64,000 bases of DNA. It comes from Gemmataceae bacterium. Lineage in GTDB: Bacteria; Planctomycetota; Planctomycetia; Gemmatales; Gemmataceae. Where the stretch lies: positions 3,071,586 through 3,135,585 of the forward strand of contig LR594584.1 in the NCBI GenBank assembly GCA_901538445.1, written 5' to 3'. Shown in pieces: positions 15,398-23,305 of this stretch (position 1 is the first letter of the stretch; every line of letters begins with the position of its first letter). A program made the position numbers and the translations under genes. The notes beneath the pieces are model-generated. The model did not search any database and was not told the DNA's origin. It worked only from the letters and a program-made list of their open reading frames with translations.

Positions 15398-15892
15398 ATG
15401 GCCAAGGCACGCACGGGTAAGCGACGCGGCGGAAAGGCCCGCACCGACGCGGACCGCCGGAAGCACTTGGCGGAGATGGCCAAGGCACTCGCCGAGGGCC
15501 GCGGGCCGAACGAGGTCGTGGAGGCCGCGGCGGGCAAGTACGGCGTGTCGGAGACGACCGCCTGGAACGACTACGCGGAGATCCGCCGGCAGTGGGCGGA
15601 GCAGGCGGCCAAGGACCGGGAGGACGTGCCCGGGTGCTACGGGCTCGCGATCGTCCGCCGCAACGACCTGTACCGCATCGCCCGCGGGAATGGCGACGTG
15701 AAGACCGCTCTGGAAGTGGACCAGGACCGGTGCAAGCTCCAGGGGCTGTACGAGGCCGCCGAGAAGCCGAAGGGCGACGCCCCGCCGATCCCGCTCTCGC
15801 TGGCCCACCTCACCACCGAGCAGTTGAAGGCCCTTGAACAGCTCCTCACCCCACCCGCTCCTGTCGCACCTCCCGCTCGCCCTGGAGCGTGA
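15398..15892 (+). CDS. Putative terminase small subunit
   Basis: A 164-residue protein. A basic N-terminus (KARTGKRRGGKARTDADRRK) is followed by an HTH-like segment, VVEAAAGKYGVSETTAWNDY, then a helical region and a Pro-rich C-terminus. DNA-recognising HTH plus a position immediately before the large terminase fits the small subunit, which selects phage DNA for packaging. The fold fits; sequence similarity to named families is not evident. It overlaps the large subunit frame by 59 bases. Confidence 0.6.
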   Translation: MAKARTGKRRGGKARTDADRRKHLAEMAKALAEGRGPNEVVEAAAGKYGVSETTAWNDYAEIRRQWAEQAAKDREDVPGCYGLAIVRRNDLYRIARGNGDVKTALEVDQDRCKLQGLYEAAEKPKGDAPPIPLSLAHLTTEQLKALEQLLTPPAPVAPPARPGA

Positions 15893-17360
15893 GATCGCGC
15901 GGCGGGCCGGCCTGTTCGAGTGGGGCCGCCGCTACCTCCCGCACTTCCTGAAGAAGGCCCCGTCCCGGTTCCACCTGGAGTTCTGCGGCGACCTGGAGCG
16001 GCTCCGGACCGCCCGGGGCTCCCGCCTCGCCCGGCTCGCCCCCCGCGGGTCCGCGAAGAGCACCTGGGGGACGCTGGTCCACCCGCTGCGGTGCGCGGTC
16101 GAGGGGACCGAGCCGTTCACCCTCATCCTGTCTGACACCCAGGACCAGGCGAGCGACTTCCTGACGCAGATCAAGGCCGAGCTGGAGGACAACCCGCGGC
16201 TGGCGGCGGCGTACCCGGGGGCGTGCGGGGTCGGCCCGGAGTGGCGGGCGTCGCGGCTCCGGCTCAACAACGGGTGCGTGATCGAGGCGAAGTCCCGGGG
16301 CGGCCGCATCCGGGGCCGCCGCAACCGCCAGGACCGCCCGAGCCTCGTCATCGTGGACGACTGCCAGGGCAACCGGGACATCATCAGCCCCATCGAGCGG
16401 AAGCGGGGCTGGGACTGGATGACCCGCGAGGTGATCCCGTCCGGCGAGGAGGGCTCGACGTCCTACGTCAGCGTCGGCACCGCCCTGCACCGCGAGTGCG
16501 TGGCGGTCCGGCTGCTCACCACGCCCGGGTGGGCCGGCAAGGTGTACCGGTCCGTCGAGCGGTGGCCGGACCGCACGGACCTGTGGGACGAGTGGGAGCG
16601 GCACGTCACCAACCTGGCCGACGCCGACCGCGACCGCCGGGCCCGGGAGTTCTTCCTCGCCCGCGCGGGCGAGATGACCGCCGGGTCCGAGGTGCTGTGG
16701 CCCGAGGGCCGCGACCTGTACGCCCTGATGCGGCGGCGGGCGGAGATCGGGCCGTCGGCGTTCGACACGGAGGACCAGGGAAACCCCAACGCCGCGGAGG
16801 GGGCCGAGTGGCCCGCCGAGTACTTCGACCGCCCGGGGTTCTGGTTCGACCGGTTCCCCGACGACATCGTCCTCCGGGTGCAGACCCTGGACCCGTCGAA
16901 GGGCACGGGGGACCGGCCGGGCGACTACCAGGCCCACGTCCTCGCGGCCCTCGCCACCGACGGCACGCTGTACGTGGACTGCCAGCTCCGCCGCGAGCCG
17001 GACTACGTGGGCCGGCTCATCGACCTGGCCCGCGACTGGACCCCGAACGTCGTCGTCGCCGAGGCGAACAACACGATGGGGCTGATCCTCGTGGAACTGG
17101 AGCGGCAGCTCGCCGACCGCCGGGCCGCGAACCGGCCGGTGCTGCTCAACTACGACGAGATCACCCACACCGCCCCGAAGCTCGCCCGCATGCGGGGGCT
17201 GACGAAGTACCTCGCCCGGGGGCAGATCCGCGTCCGCAACACCCCGCACGGCCGGATGCTCGTGGACCAGATGCGGGACGTGCCGACCGGGGAGCACGAC
17301 GACGGTCCCGACGCACTGGCCACGGCGGTGCGGCGGATCGAGCTGCTCACCGCGGTATGA
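15834..17360 (+). CDS. Terminase large subunit (packaging ATPase/nuclease)
   Basis: A 508-residue protein. Walker A-like APRGSAKST is near residue 70, Walker B SLVIVDD near 172, followed by the C-terminal RNase H-like nuclease with LDPSKGTGDRPGDYQAH near 350, VVVAEANN near 404 and a final acidic DDGPDALATA near 485. It cuts and pumps phage DNA into the prohead. The start is uncertain: TTG at 15834 is used here, because no ATG or GTG in frame lies closer to the conserved region. A palindrome copy encodes FLARAGEM near residue 277, in the linker between ATPase and nuclease. Confidence 0.9.
   Translation: MNSSSPHPLLSHLPLALEREIARRAGLFEWGRRYLPHFLKKAPSRFHLEFCGDLERLRTARGSRLARLAPRGSAKSTWGTLVHPLRCAVEGTEPFTLILSDTQDQASDFLTQIKAELEDNPRLAAAYPGACGVGPEWRASRLRLNNGCVIEAKSRGGRIRGRRNRQDRPSLVIVDDCQGNRDIISPIERKRGWDWMTREVIPSGEEGSTSYVSVGTALHRECVAVRLLTTPGWAGKVYRSVERWPDRTDLWDEWERHVTNLADADRDRRAREFFLARAGEMTAGSEVLWPEGRDLYALMRRRAEIGPSAFDTEDQGNPNAAEGAEWPAEYFDRPGFWFDRFPDDIVLRVQTLDPSKGTGDRPGDYQAHVLAALATDGTLYVDCQLRREPDYVGRLIDLARDWTPNVVVAEANNTMGLILVELERQLADRRAANRPVLLNYDEITHTAPKLARMRGLTKYLARGQIRVRNTPHGRMLVDQMRDVPTGEHDDGPDALATAVRRIELLTAV
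16656..16673. repeat. Dispersed palindrome copy 8
   Basis: Exact CTCGCCCGCGCGGGCGAG inside the terminase gene, read LARAGE, between the two enzymatic domains. Confidence 0.9.
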
Positions 17361-17386
17361 TGGGTCTGGACACACGGAGCCCGCCC

Positions 17387-18052
17387 ATGACCGAGAGCGT
17401 GTACGACAACCACGAATGGTTCGCGTTCGTCGAGGCGATCCGGAGGGCCCCGGACGACGACACGCCCCGCCTGGTCGTGGCCGACTGGCTCGACGAGAGG
17501 GGCGAGGGCGAACGGGCCGAGTTGATCCGCGTCCAGTGCGAGATCGCGAGGGCAAAGGTCGGCTGCACCTGCGGTGCGTGCCGGCCGAACGGGCAGCACA
17601 CCAACGGCCCATGTGCCGCAGCCAGCGTCTACTGGAACGGGCGGCGGGCGACGCATCGCGAGCGCGAACTGCTGGGCGGCCCGAACCCGCGACCCGTTGA
17701 CGAAGACGTCTCGGTCGTGATGGTTCGGGGGTTCGCCGAGTCCATCTCCTTGCCCGCGTCCGCGTGGCTCAAAACGGGCGACCACCTCATCCGCCGCGAC
17801 CCGTTCCGTTCGGTGGAGCTGACGACTTGGCCGGAGGGCAGCGTCACGTTAATTCGCGGGCAGCGATCTTGGAAGATACCGCCCGTGCTCGGGGGCCACG
17901 TCCTCGACTGCTGGCGGGCCGAGTGGCCGGGCATCGAGTTCAAGTTGCCGCCGCACACCGTAGCTCCGCCGTCCGGCGGTTGGAACTGGGCCGACGCCCC
18001 GGACATGCCGGACGACGTGGTAGACGCGATCCAGCACTTCGACCCGTCCTGA
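17387..18052 (+). CDS. TIGR02996 domain protein between terminase and portal
   Basis: A 221-residue protein if started at ATG 17387; ATG 17357, overlapping the terminase stop, is also possible. Residues about 8-58 match TIGR02996: FVEAIRRAPDDDTPRLVVAD, WLDERG, AELIRVQCE. The middle has a CTCGACRPNG cysteine group. The rest is beta-rich and unassigned. It is the second such host-typical domain in the prophage, here inserted between two core packaging genes. Confidence 0.75.
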   Translation: MTESVYDNHEWFAFVEAIRRAPDDDTPRLVVADWLDERGEGERAELIRVQCEIARAKVGCTCGACRPNGQHTNGPCAAASVYWNGRRATHRERELLGGPNPRPVDEDVSVVMVRGFAESISLPASAWLKTGDHLIRRDPFRSVELTTWPEGSVTLIRGQRSWKIPPVLGGHVLDCWRAEWPGIEFKLPPHTVAPPSGGWNWADAPDMPDDVVDAIQHFDPS

Positions 18053-18054
18053 AT

Positions 18055-18072
18055 CTCGCCCGCGCGGGCGAG
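18055..18072. repeat. Dispersed palindrome copy 9
   Basis: Exact CTCGCCCGCGCGGGCGAG in the 44-base gap before the portal gene, nine bases upstream of a GTGACATC motif. Confidence 0.9.
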
Positions 18073-18080
18073 GTCCCGGG

Positions 18081-18088
18081 GTGACATC
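18081..18088 (+). promoter_or_regulatory. GTGACATC motif, copy 2
   Basis: GTGACATC, then exactly eight bases (CCCCGGGC), then the portal ATG. No Shine-Dalgarno fits in that gap, so the transcript may be leaderless or start right at the ATG. Confidence 0.6.
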
Positions 18089-18096
18089 CCCCGGGC

Positions 18097-20946
18097 ATGT
18101 CCCCGGGCACCATCACGTCCATCGACCGCGTGGCCGAGTCCGCACCCGCCGAGCAGGCGGGCGTGGTCCGCGAGTCCACCCCGTTCGGCAACTTCATCGG
18201 CGGCGGGTACGGCCTGTTCGCCGGCCCCACGGACGACACGTTCGCGGGCCGGTACGGCGGCGGGTTCTGGCCCGCGGACCGCGTCCAGCTCCCGAACAAC
18301 GCCCCGGCCTGGCTGCTCACCGAGTTCCAGTACCGGGCCAACCTGACGTGGGCCCGGTGGCTCGTCGAGCGGAACCCGCTGGGCAAGGGGTTCGAGAAGC
18401 ACGTCAACGCCTTCGTGGGCCGCATGACGGTCAACTTCGTCCGCCGCGGGCAGGACGCCGGGGCGACGTCGAGCGGGCCGACCGACCGCGACGGCGACGG
18501 GGAGCCGGACGCTGACCCGCTCGTCCTGGCGGCCCAGCAGTTCTGGGACGAGTGGTGCGAGGCCTCCGACTGGGGCCAGGGCACGCAGGACCGCGAGAAG
18601 GAGAGCCGGAAGCGGCTGCTCCGCGACGGCGAGTGCGCCGTGCGGCTCGGGGCGGGCGGCCCGGCGAGCGACTTCCTGCCGTGGATCAGGTTCGTCGAGC
18701 CCGAACAGATCCGCTACCCCGTCGGCGGACAGGTCCGGACGCCGGGCGACTGGCAGTGGGGGGTCTGCACCGCCCGGGGCGACGCCGAGCGGGAGCTGGC
18801 GTTCTGGGTCGCGTACCCGGACTCCGGCGGGGCCCGGGGCGAGGAGGTGCCGGCCGACCAGATCGTCCGCATGAAGGCCGACGTGGACCGCAGCCAGAAG
18901 CGGGGCACGCCCGAGTTCCTCCCCGTCGAGGCCCACCTCCAGCGGACCCTGGCGATCCTGGCGAACACCGGGGCCACGGGCCAGGAGCAGAGCGGGGTGG
19001 CGTGGATCGAGAAGTACGCGACCGCGACCCAGGAGCAGGTGAACGCGATGATCCGCCAGGGGGCGGCGGCGTACCCCAGCCCGGTGCAGGCCGACGCCGC
19101 CCGGGTCACCTCGCAGTTCGGGGTGCGGACCTACGGGCAGACCCGCGTCATCCACGCCGACTCGAACCGCCAGTGGGAGCCGGGGCCGACCTCGACGGGG
19201 GTGCCGAGCTACTTCCAGATCGTCGAGGCCACGCTGAAGGCCGTCGGGTTCACCTGGGGCGTGCCCGACTGGTTCGCCGGAAACGGCGAGTCCACGTTCG
19301 CCGGGGCCCTGGTGACCGGCTCGCCCTTCGTGAAGCTCACCGAGGAACGGCAGGACGCGCAGAAGGGGTTCACCAAGTCGCTGGCCATGCGGGTCGTCCA
19401 GCTCGGTGAGGCGTCGGGCCGCCTGCCCCCGGGCACCGCGAGGGCCGTGCGGCCGGTCGTCACCGCGATGCCGGTCATCATCGCCGACGAGGGCAAGCAG
19501 GCGACCGTCACCGACATGCAGCTGCGGAACAAGCTCATCGACCCGCAGGAGGCGATCAAGAAGCGGGGCGGCGACCCAAAGGTGGTCATCGCGAACTGGA
19601 AGGTCTGGGACCAGCACTTCCCCGCGGCCGGGTCGCAACCCCCGGCCCCGCCCGCGCGGGCGAACGGCCCCAAGCCCCCGGCGGCCGGTAAGGACCCCGA
19701 GCCCGCCCCGCCGGGCAGTGCCGGGGGCGACGGGAGCGACCCGCCCGACTCGCTGTTCGTGGGCGAGTCCGTCCGCGAGGGCGGCGGCCCGCACTCGTTC
19801 GCCAGCGTCATGGCCCCGCTCACCGGCCAGGCGGCGTTCGAGGTGCTGGCCCTCGGGCGACAGGTCCGGGACGAGGACCTGGTGGGGGACGGCCGCGAGG
19901 CCGAGCCGCACGTCACGGTCCTCTACGGCCTGCACACCGACGACCCGGCCGACGTGCTGCCCGTCCTCAACGTGGCGAAGCCGGTCCCGGTGCGACTGGG
20001 CCGCGTGTCGGTGTTCCCCGGGGCCGACGCCGACGTGCTCAAGGTCGAGGTGGCGAGCGACGACCTGGTGCGGCTCAACGCGGCCCTGGCCCGGATGCCG
20101 CACACCACCAAGTTCCCCGAGTACCGGCCGCACGCCACGATCGCCTACGTCCGCCCCGGCCGGGGCGAGGTGTACGCGGCCCGGATGCGGCCGGTGGACC
20201 TCGACGCGGTGTGCGACCGGCTCGTCTTCAGCGACCGGCTGAACACGCAGGTGTCGGTGCCGCTCCGCACCGGGGTGGCCGAGTCGGCCGGCCTCGTGGT
20301 CAAGGACGTCACCGTCCACCGCGGCGGCAAGGAGTTCGTGCAGAAGCGGAGGGTCCGGGCCGGCGGGGACGACGCTTCGCCCGCGCGGGCGAGCCGGCCG
20401 GCCGAAACCGACCACGGCAAGATCGACCTGAGCGACGTGGCCAACAGCCCAGAAGCGAAGGCCGACCCGCAGTTCGTGGCCAAGGTGAAGGAGAAGGCCG
20501 CGACCGCGTTCAAGGCGGCCGTCGCCCTGATGAGCGACCCGAAGGCGGCCCTGTACACGCTGGCCTACCACACGCCGCATATCCTCGGCCTGTGGACCGA
20601 CCTCTTCGACGGGCCGGACGACCTGAAGAAGATCGGCTACAACCCGAGCTTCTCCGGCACCGACATGCGGCAGCACTCGACGCTGGACCCGGTGAAGGAC
20701 GCGACCGGCATGCCCGCCCACATGGCGTGCGGGCTCATGATCAAGGTCGGGGCCGCCGCGATCAGTGCGGTGCGGAAGAAGCTCGGGGTCGCCGAGTCGC
20801 TCCCGCCGGGCACCGACTTCGCCCGCGCGGGCGAGTTCTTCCACGGGCTCCTGGCGGCCATGGCGGAGCACTTCGGCCTGACCCCGCCGCCGGGTGCGGA
20901 CGAGATCGCCGCTAAGCTCCGCGAACTGTCGGACGAGGGGGAGTGA
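18097..20946 (+). CDS. Portal protein fused to a 2H phosphoesterase-like domain
   Basis: A 949-residue protein. Residues about 1-510 look like a lambda-type portal: the dodecameric ring through which DNA enters the head (WARWLVERNPLGKGFEKHVN, KESRKRLLRDGECAVRLG, QIVRMKADVDRSQKRGTPEF). After a Pro/Ala linker, residues about 575-690 contain PHVTVLYG and PHATIAYV, the two HxT motifs of 2H phosphoesterases (2'-5' RNA ligase-like/cyclic phosphodiesterase fold). The last ~200 residues are an unassigned helical region. Family portals are about 500 residues, so this is nearly double. Palindrome copies fall in the linkers (PPARAN, SPARAS) and near the C-terminus (FARAGE). Confidence 0.85.
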   Translation: MSPGTITSIDRVAESAPAEQAGVVRESTPFGNFIGGGYGLFAGPTDDTFAGRYGGGFWPADRVQLPNNAPAWLLTEFQYRANLTWARWLVERNPLGKGFEKHVNAFVGRMTVNFVRRGQDAGATSSGPTDRDGDGEPDADPLVLAAQQFWDEWCEASDWGQGTQDREKESRKRLLRDGECAVRLGAGGPASDFLPWIRFVEPEQIRYPVGGQVRTPGDWQWGVCTARGDAERELAFWVAYPDSGGARGEEVPADQIVRMKADVDRSQKRGTPEFLPVEAHLQRTLAILANTGATGQEQSGVAWIEKYATATQEQVNAMIRQGAAAYPSPVQADAARVTSQFGVRTYGQTRVIHADSNRQWEPGPTSTGVPSYFQIVEATLKAVGFTWGVPDWFAGNGESTFAGALVTGSPFVKLTEERQDAQKGFTKSLAMRVVQLGEASGRLPPGTARAVRPVVTAMPVIIADEGKQATVTDMQLRNKLIDPQEAIKKRGGDPKVVIANWKVWDQHFPAAGSQPPAPPARANGPKPPAAGKDPEPAPPGSAGGDGSDPPDSLFVGESVREGGGPHSFASVMAPLTGQAAFEVLALGRQVRDEDLVGDGREAEPHVTVLYGLHTDDPADVLPVLNVAKPVPVRLGRVSVFPGADADVLKVEVASDDLVRLNAALARMPHTTKFPEYRPHATIAYVRPGRGEVYAARMRPVDLDAVCDRLVFSDRLNTQVSVPLRTGVAESAGLVVKDVTVHRGGKEFVQKRRVRAGGDDASPARASRPAETDHGKIDLSDVANSPEAKADPQFVAKVKEKAATAFKAAVALMSDPKAALYTLAYHTPHILGLWTDLFDGPDDLKKIGYNPSFSGTDMRQHSTLDPVKDATGMPAHMACGLMIKVGAAAISAVRKKLGVAESLPPGTDFARAGEFFHGLLAAMAEHFGLTPPPGADEIAAKLRELSDEGE
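19647..19664. repeat. Dispersed palindrome copy 10
   Basis: CCCGCCCGCGCGGGCGAA in the portal gene, read PPARAN in the linker before the 2H domain. Confidence 0.85.
20376..20393. repeat. Dispersed palindrome copy 11
   Basis: TTCGCCCGCGCGGGCGAG in the portal gene, read SPARAS in the linker after the 2H domain. Confidence 0.9.
20818..20835. repeat. Dispersed palindrome copy 12
   Basis: TTCGCCCGCGCGGGCGAG in the portal gene, read FARAGE, a different frame from the two copies upstream in the same gene. Confidence 0.9.
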
Positions 20947-20950
20947 CATC
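20943..20950 (+). promoter_or_regulatory. GTGACATC motif, copy 3
   Basis: Overlaps the portal stop codon (TGA 20944-20946) and lies nine bases before the ATG of the protease/scaffold gene. Confidence 0.5.
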
Positions 20951-20959
20951 TCTCCCGCA

Positions 20960-22120
20960 ATGGCCGACCCCACGCTAGTCCGCGAGTCGTTCGCCCTCGC
21001 CCCGTCCTCGCCGGTGGTGGACGAGAGCGGCCCGTACCCGGTGATCCGGGGCGTGTCGCTGTGCGGGCTGACCTCGGAGCACGGGTACGAGTACCTGCCG
21101 ACGGCGTGGACCGACGCGGACATCAAGCGGTACGACGGCCTGCCGTCCTACGAGGGGCACGCCGACGGCACCCGGAAGCCGAGCGAGAAGGTCGGGTGGT
21201 TCGAGAACAGCCGCCGGCGGCCCAGCGGCCAGCCGGAGGCCGACTACTTCCTCGAACCCGACCACCCGATGACGCCCCGGCTGATCCGGGCGGCGAAGAA
21301 CAACCCGAAGCTGTTCGCCCTCAGCCACACGGCCCACGTCCGGTGGGGCGAGCGGTCCGGCCGCCGGGTCGTCGAGGGGTTCAGGTCGATCCACAGCGTC
21401 GACGTGGTGGACCGCGGCGGCACCAACGGCGGCATTTTCGAGTCGGCACCAGGGGGCACGGCCGTGAAGGTCAAGATCAGCGACTACGCGAACAGGCTCG
21501 CACCGAAGCTCACGATCGAGCAGCTCGTGAAGCTCAAGACGCTCGTCAAGGAGGAGGGCGGCAGCGACATGCCGGCCGACGCCCCGGCCCCGGACGCCGC
21601 GGGCACCGGGGGCCAGGACGGCGTGGACGCCGCGTTCCTGGCCGCCGGCATGGCGGCCCTGAAGGAGTGCATGGACACGCCCGGCGACAGGGCCAAGGTG
21701 AAGGCCTGTGCGAAGCGGCTGGTGAAGCTCCTCATGGCCCACGGCGACATCAAGGGCGAGCCCGAGGAGGTCACCGAGGAGCCCGCCAAGAAGGAGGAGC
21801 CGAAGCCGGAGCCGACCAAGGAGGCCGCCCCGGTGGACCACTCCGCCGCCATCGCCGACGAGATCGTCCGCGAGGGGTTCGCCCCGAGCGCCACGCAACT
21901 GAAGGCCCTCCGCGGCATGCCCCTCCCGGCCGACCGGGTGGCGTTCATTCGCGAGCAGAAGGGGCTGTCGAAGGCGACCGCGCCCGCCTCCGCGAGCCGC
22001 GAGTCCGTCTCGCTGGTGACCGAGGGGGCCCCGGCCGCGGAGAGCGAGGTCGAACAGGCCCGCAAGAAGATGGCCGCCCTCGCCCGCCAGAACCAGGGCC
22101 TGAAGCCCAGCAAGAACTGA
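20960..22120 (+). CDS. Prohead protease / scaffold-like protein
   Basis: A 386-residue protein. The N-terminal ~165 residues look like a head maturation protease of the type found upstream of phage decoration and capsid genes, with ALSHTAHVRW near 122 and SIHSVDVVDRGGTNGGIF near 143. The C-terminal half is low-complexity and helical (EEVTEEPAKKEEPKPEPTKE, then VEQARKKMAALARQNQ), typical of an internal scaffold that is cleaved away during head assembly. A combined protease-scaffold is known in lambda-like phages. Catalytic residues cannot be assigned with certainty. The gene order portal-protease-decoration-capsid supports the call. Confidence 0.7.
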   Translation: MADPTLVRESFALAPSSPVVDESGPYPVIRGVSLCGLTSEHGYEYLPTAWTDADIKRYDGLPSYEGHADGTRKPSEKVGWFENSRRRPSGQPEADYFLEPDHPMTPRLIRAAKNNPKLFALSHTAHVRWGERSGRRVVEGFRSIHSVDVVDRGGTNGGIFESAPGGTAVKVKISDYANRLAPKLTIEQLVKLKTLVKEEGGSDMPADAPAPDAAGTGGQDGVDAAFLAAGMAALKECMDTPGDRAKVKACAKRLVKLLMAHGDIKGEPEEVTEEPAKKEEPKPEPTKEAAPVDHSAAIADEIVREGFAPSATQLKALRGMPLPADRVAFIREQKGLSKATAPASASRESVSLVTEGAPAAESEVEQARKKMAALARQNQGLKPSKN

Positions 22121-22124
22121 CCCC

Positions 22125-22150
22125 CGCCCCCGCCCGCGCGGGCGGGGGCG
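22125..22150. terminator. 26-bp perfect palindrome around a repeat copy
   Basis: Palindrome copy 13 (core 22132-22143) is extended by CGCCCCC/GGGGGCG-type arms to 26 bp, four bases after the scaffold gene stop. It could act as a hairpin processing or termination site between scaffold and decoration genes. No T-run follows. Confidence 0.45.
22129..22146. repeat. Dispersed palindrome copy 13
   Basis: Core GCCCGCGCGGGC exact; the outer bases differ from consensus (CCCG and CGGG), keeping perfect symmetry. Confidence 0.85.
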
Positions 22151-22197
22151 ACCCGCCCGGGTGCCGACCACCGACCGACCCAGCAAGTGAGGCAAGC

Positions 22198-23232
22198 GTG
22201 ATTACCCCCGTGATCGGCCGCCCGGGCATCCAGAGCGGCACCAGCGTCACCTACCGCCAGGTGTTCAAGCAGCCGGAGAGCGTGCTGTACCTCCCCGGCG
22301 GCGGGGTGATTGACGCTGCCGCTCAGGACCCCGGCAACGACGACCCGCTCACGCTCCGCGGCGGCCTGCTGATGGGCCGCAAGACGAGCGGCAAGAAGTG
22401 GCTCCCGTCCCTCATCGGCAAGATGATCACGGCGGCCCTGACCTCGACCGGCACCTCGATCACACTCTCGGCGGCCGCGGCCGCCGAGCTGGTGCGGCGG
22501 GTCGGCACCAGCGGCACGTTCAAGCTCACCGGGCCTCCGACCGCCAACGGCACCGCCCGCACGGTCACCGTGACCTACTCCGCGGTGAACACCTCGACCG
22601 GCGTCGTGACGATCACCGCCGTCGGGGTCAACGAGGTCCAGACCCTGACGTTCGGCGCGGCGGCGACCGGCGGCACGATGCGGCTCCGGGTGCCCAAGGC
22701 CGACGGCACGATGGTGACCACCGACGCCATCACCTGGAACGCGACCGACGCGACCTGGCTCGCGGCGATCAACACCGCCCTCGACGGGGCGACCGGCGTG
22801 GTCGGCGGCATCGTCGCCACCGGGGCCGCCCCGGACACCGCCCTCACGTTCACCTTCTCCGGCACCGGGTACGCGGCCCTGCCCCAGCCGGCGGATCTGA
22901 TCTCGGTCCACACCTTCCCGACGTCGGCGACCACCGCCACCGTCGTGCGGACCACGACCGGCGTGGACGGCCGGTTCGTCGTCGGGAGCTTCGCGCAGCC
23001 GACCGACGGGTCCGAAGCCCCGGTGTCCGTGGTTCCGAGCGGGAGCGGGATCATGATGGCCGCGGCCAACGCCCGGGACGTGGACTTCCCGCAGATCCCG
23101 TACTCCGGCCTGTTCGACTCGTCGGAGATCGTCGACTGGCCGAGCGACACCGGGCTCCAGGCGTGGCTGGTCGCCCAGCTCAACGCCAACGGCGGCCGGT
23201 TCGAGTTCGACCACCTGTTCGCGAACAGCTGA
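22198..23232 (+). CDS. Putative capsid decoration protein
   Basis: A 344-residue protein from GTG. The N-terminus and C-terminus frame a Thr/Val/Ala-rich middle of beta strands (TVTVTYSAVNTSTGVVTITA), consistent with an inserted Ig-like or spike domain on a head decoration protein. Position between the protease/scaffold and the major capsid gene matches gpD-type decoration proteins that stabilise the expanded head; gpD of lambda is only about 110 residues, so this one carries extra domains. Function assigned by context. Confidence 0.6.
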   Translation: MITPVIGRPGIQSGTSVTYRQVFKQPESVLYLPGGGVIDAAAQDPGNDDPLTLRGGLLMGRKTSGKKWLPSLIGKMITAALTSTGTSITLSAAAAAELVRRVGTSGTFKLTGPPTANGTARTVTVTYSAVNTSTGVVTITAVGVNEVQTLTFGAAATGGTMRLRVPKADGTMVTTDAITWNATDATWLAAINTALDGATGVVGGIVATGAAPDTALTFTFSGTGYAALPQPADLISVHTFPTSATTATVVRTTTGVDGRFVVGSFAQPTDGSEAPVSVVPSGSGIMMAAANARDVDFPQIPYSGLFDSSEIVDWPSDTGLQAWLVAQLNANGGRFEFDHLFANS

Positions 23233-23239
23233 CCGCCCC

Positions 23240-23265
23240 GCCGCTCGCCCGCGCGGGCGAGCGGC
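23240..23265. terminator. 26-bp perfect palindrome around a repeat copy
   Basis: Copy 14 extended by GCCG/CGGC-type arms, seven bases after the decoration gene stop and 40 bases before the capsid start. Same placement as the palindrome at 22125. Confidence 0.45.
23244..23261. repeat. Dispersed palindrome copy 14
   Basis: Exact CTCGCCCGCGCGGGCGAG between decoration and capsid genes. Confidence 0.9.
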
Positions 23266-23305
23266 CCCACCCGACCGCGTCCGGCCGGCCCACCGAGAGG
23301 ACCCC

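Noticed and set aside
15846-21126. Long minus-strand frames opposite terminase and portal
   Set aside because: Same GC-bias artefact; composition not protein-like and no ribosome binding site.
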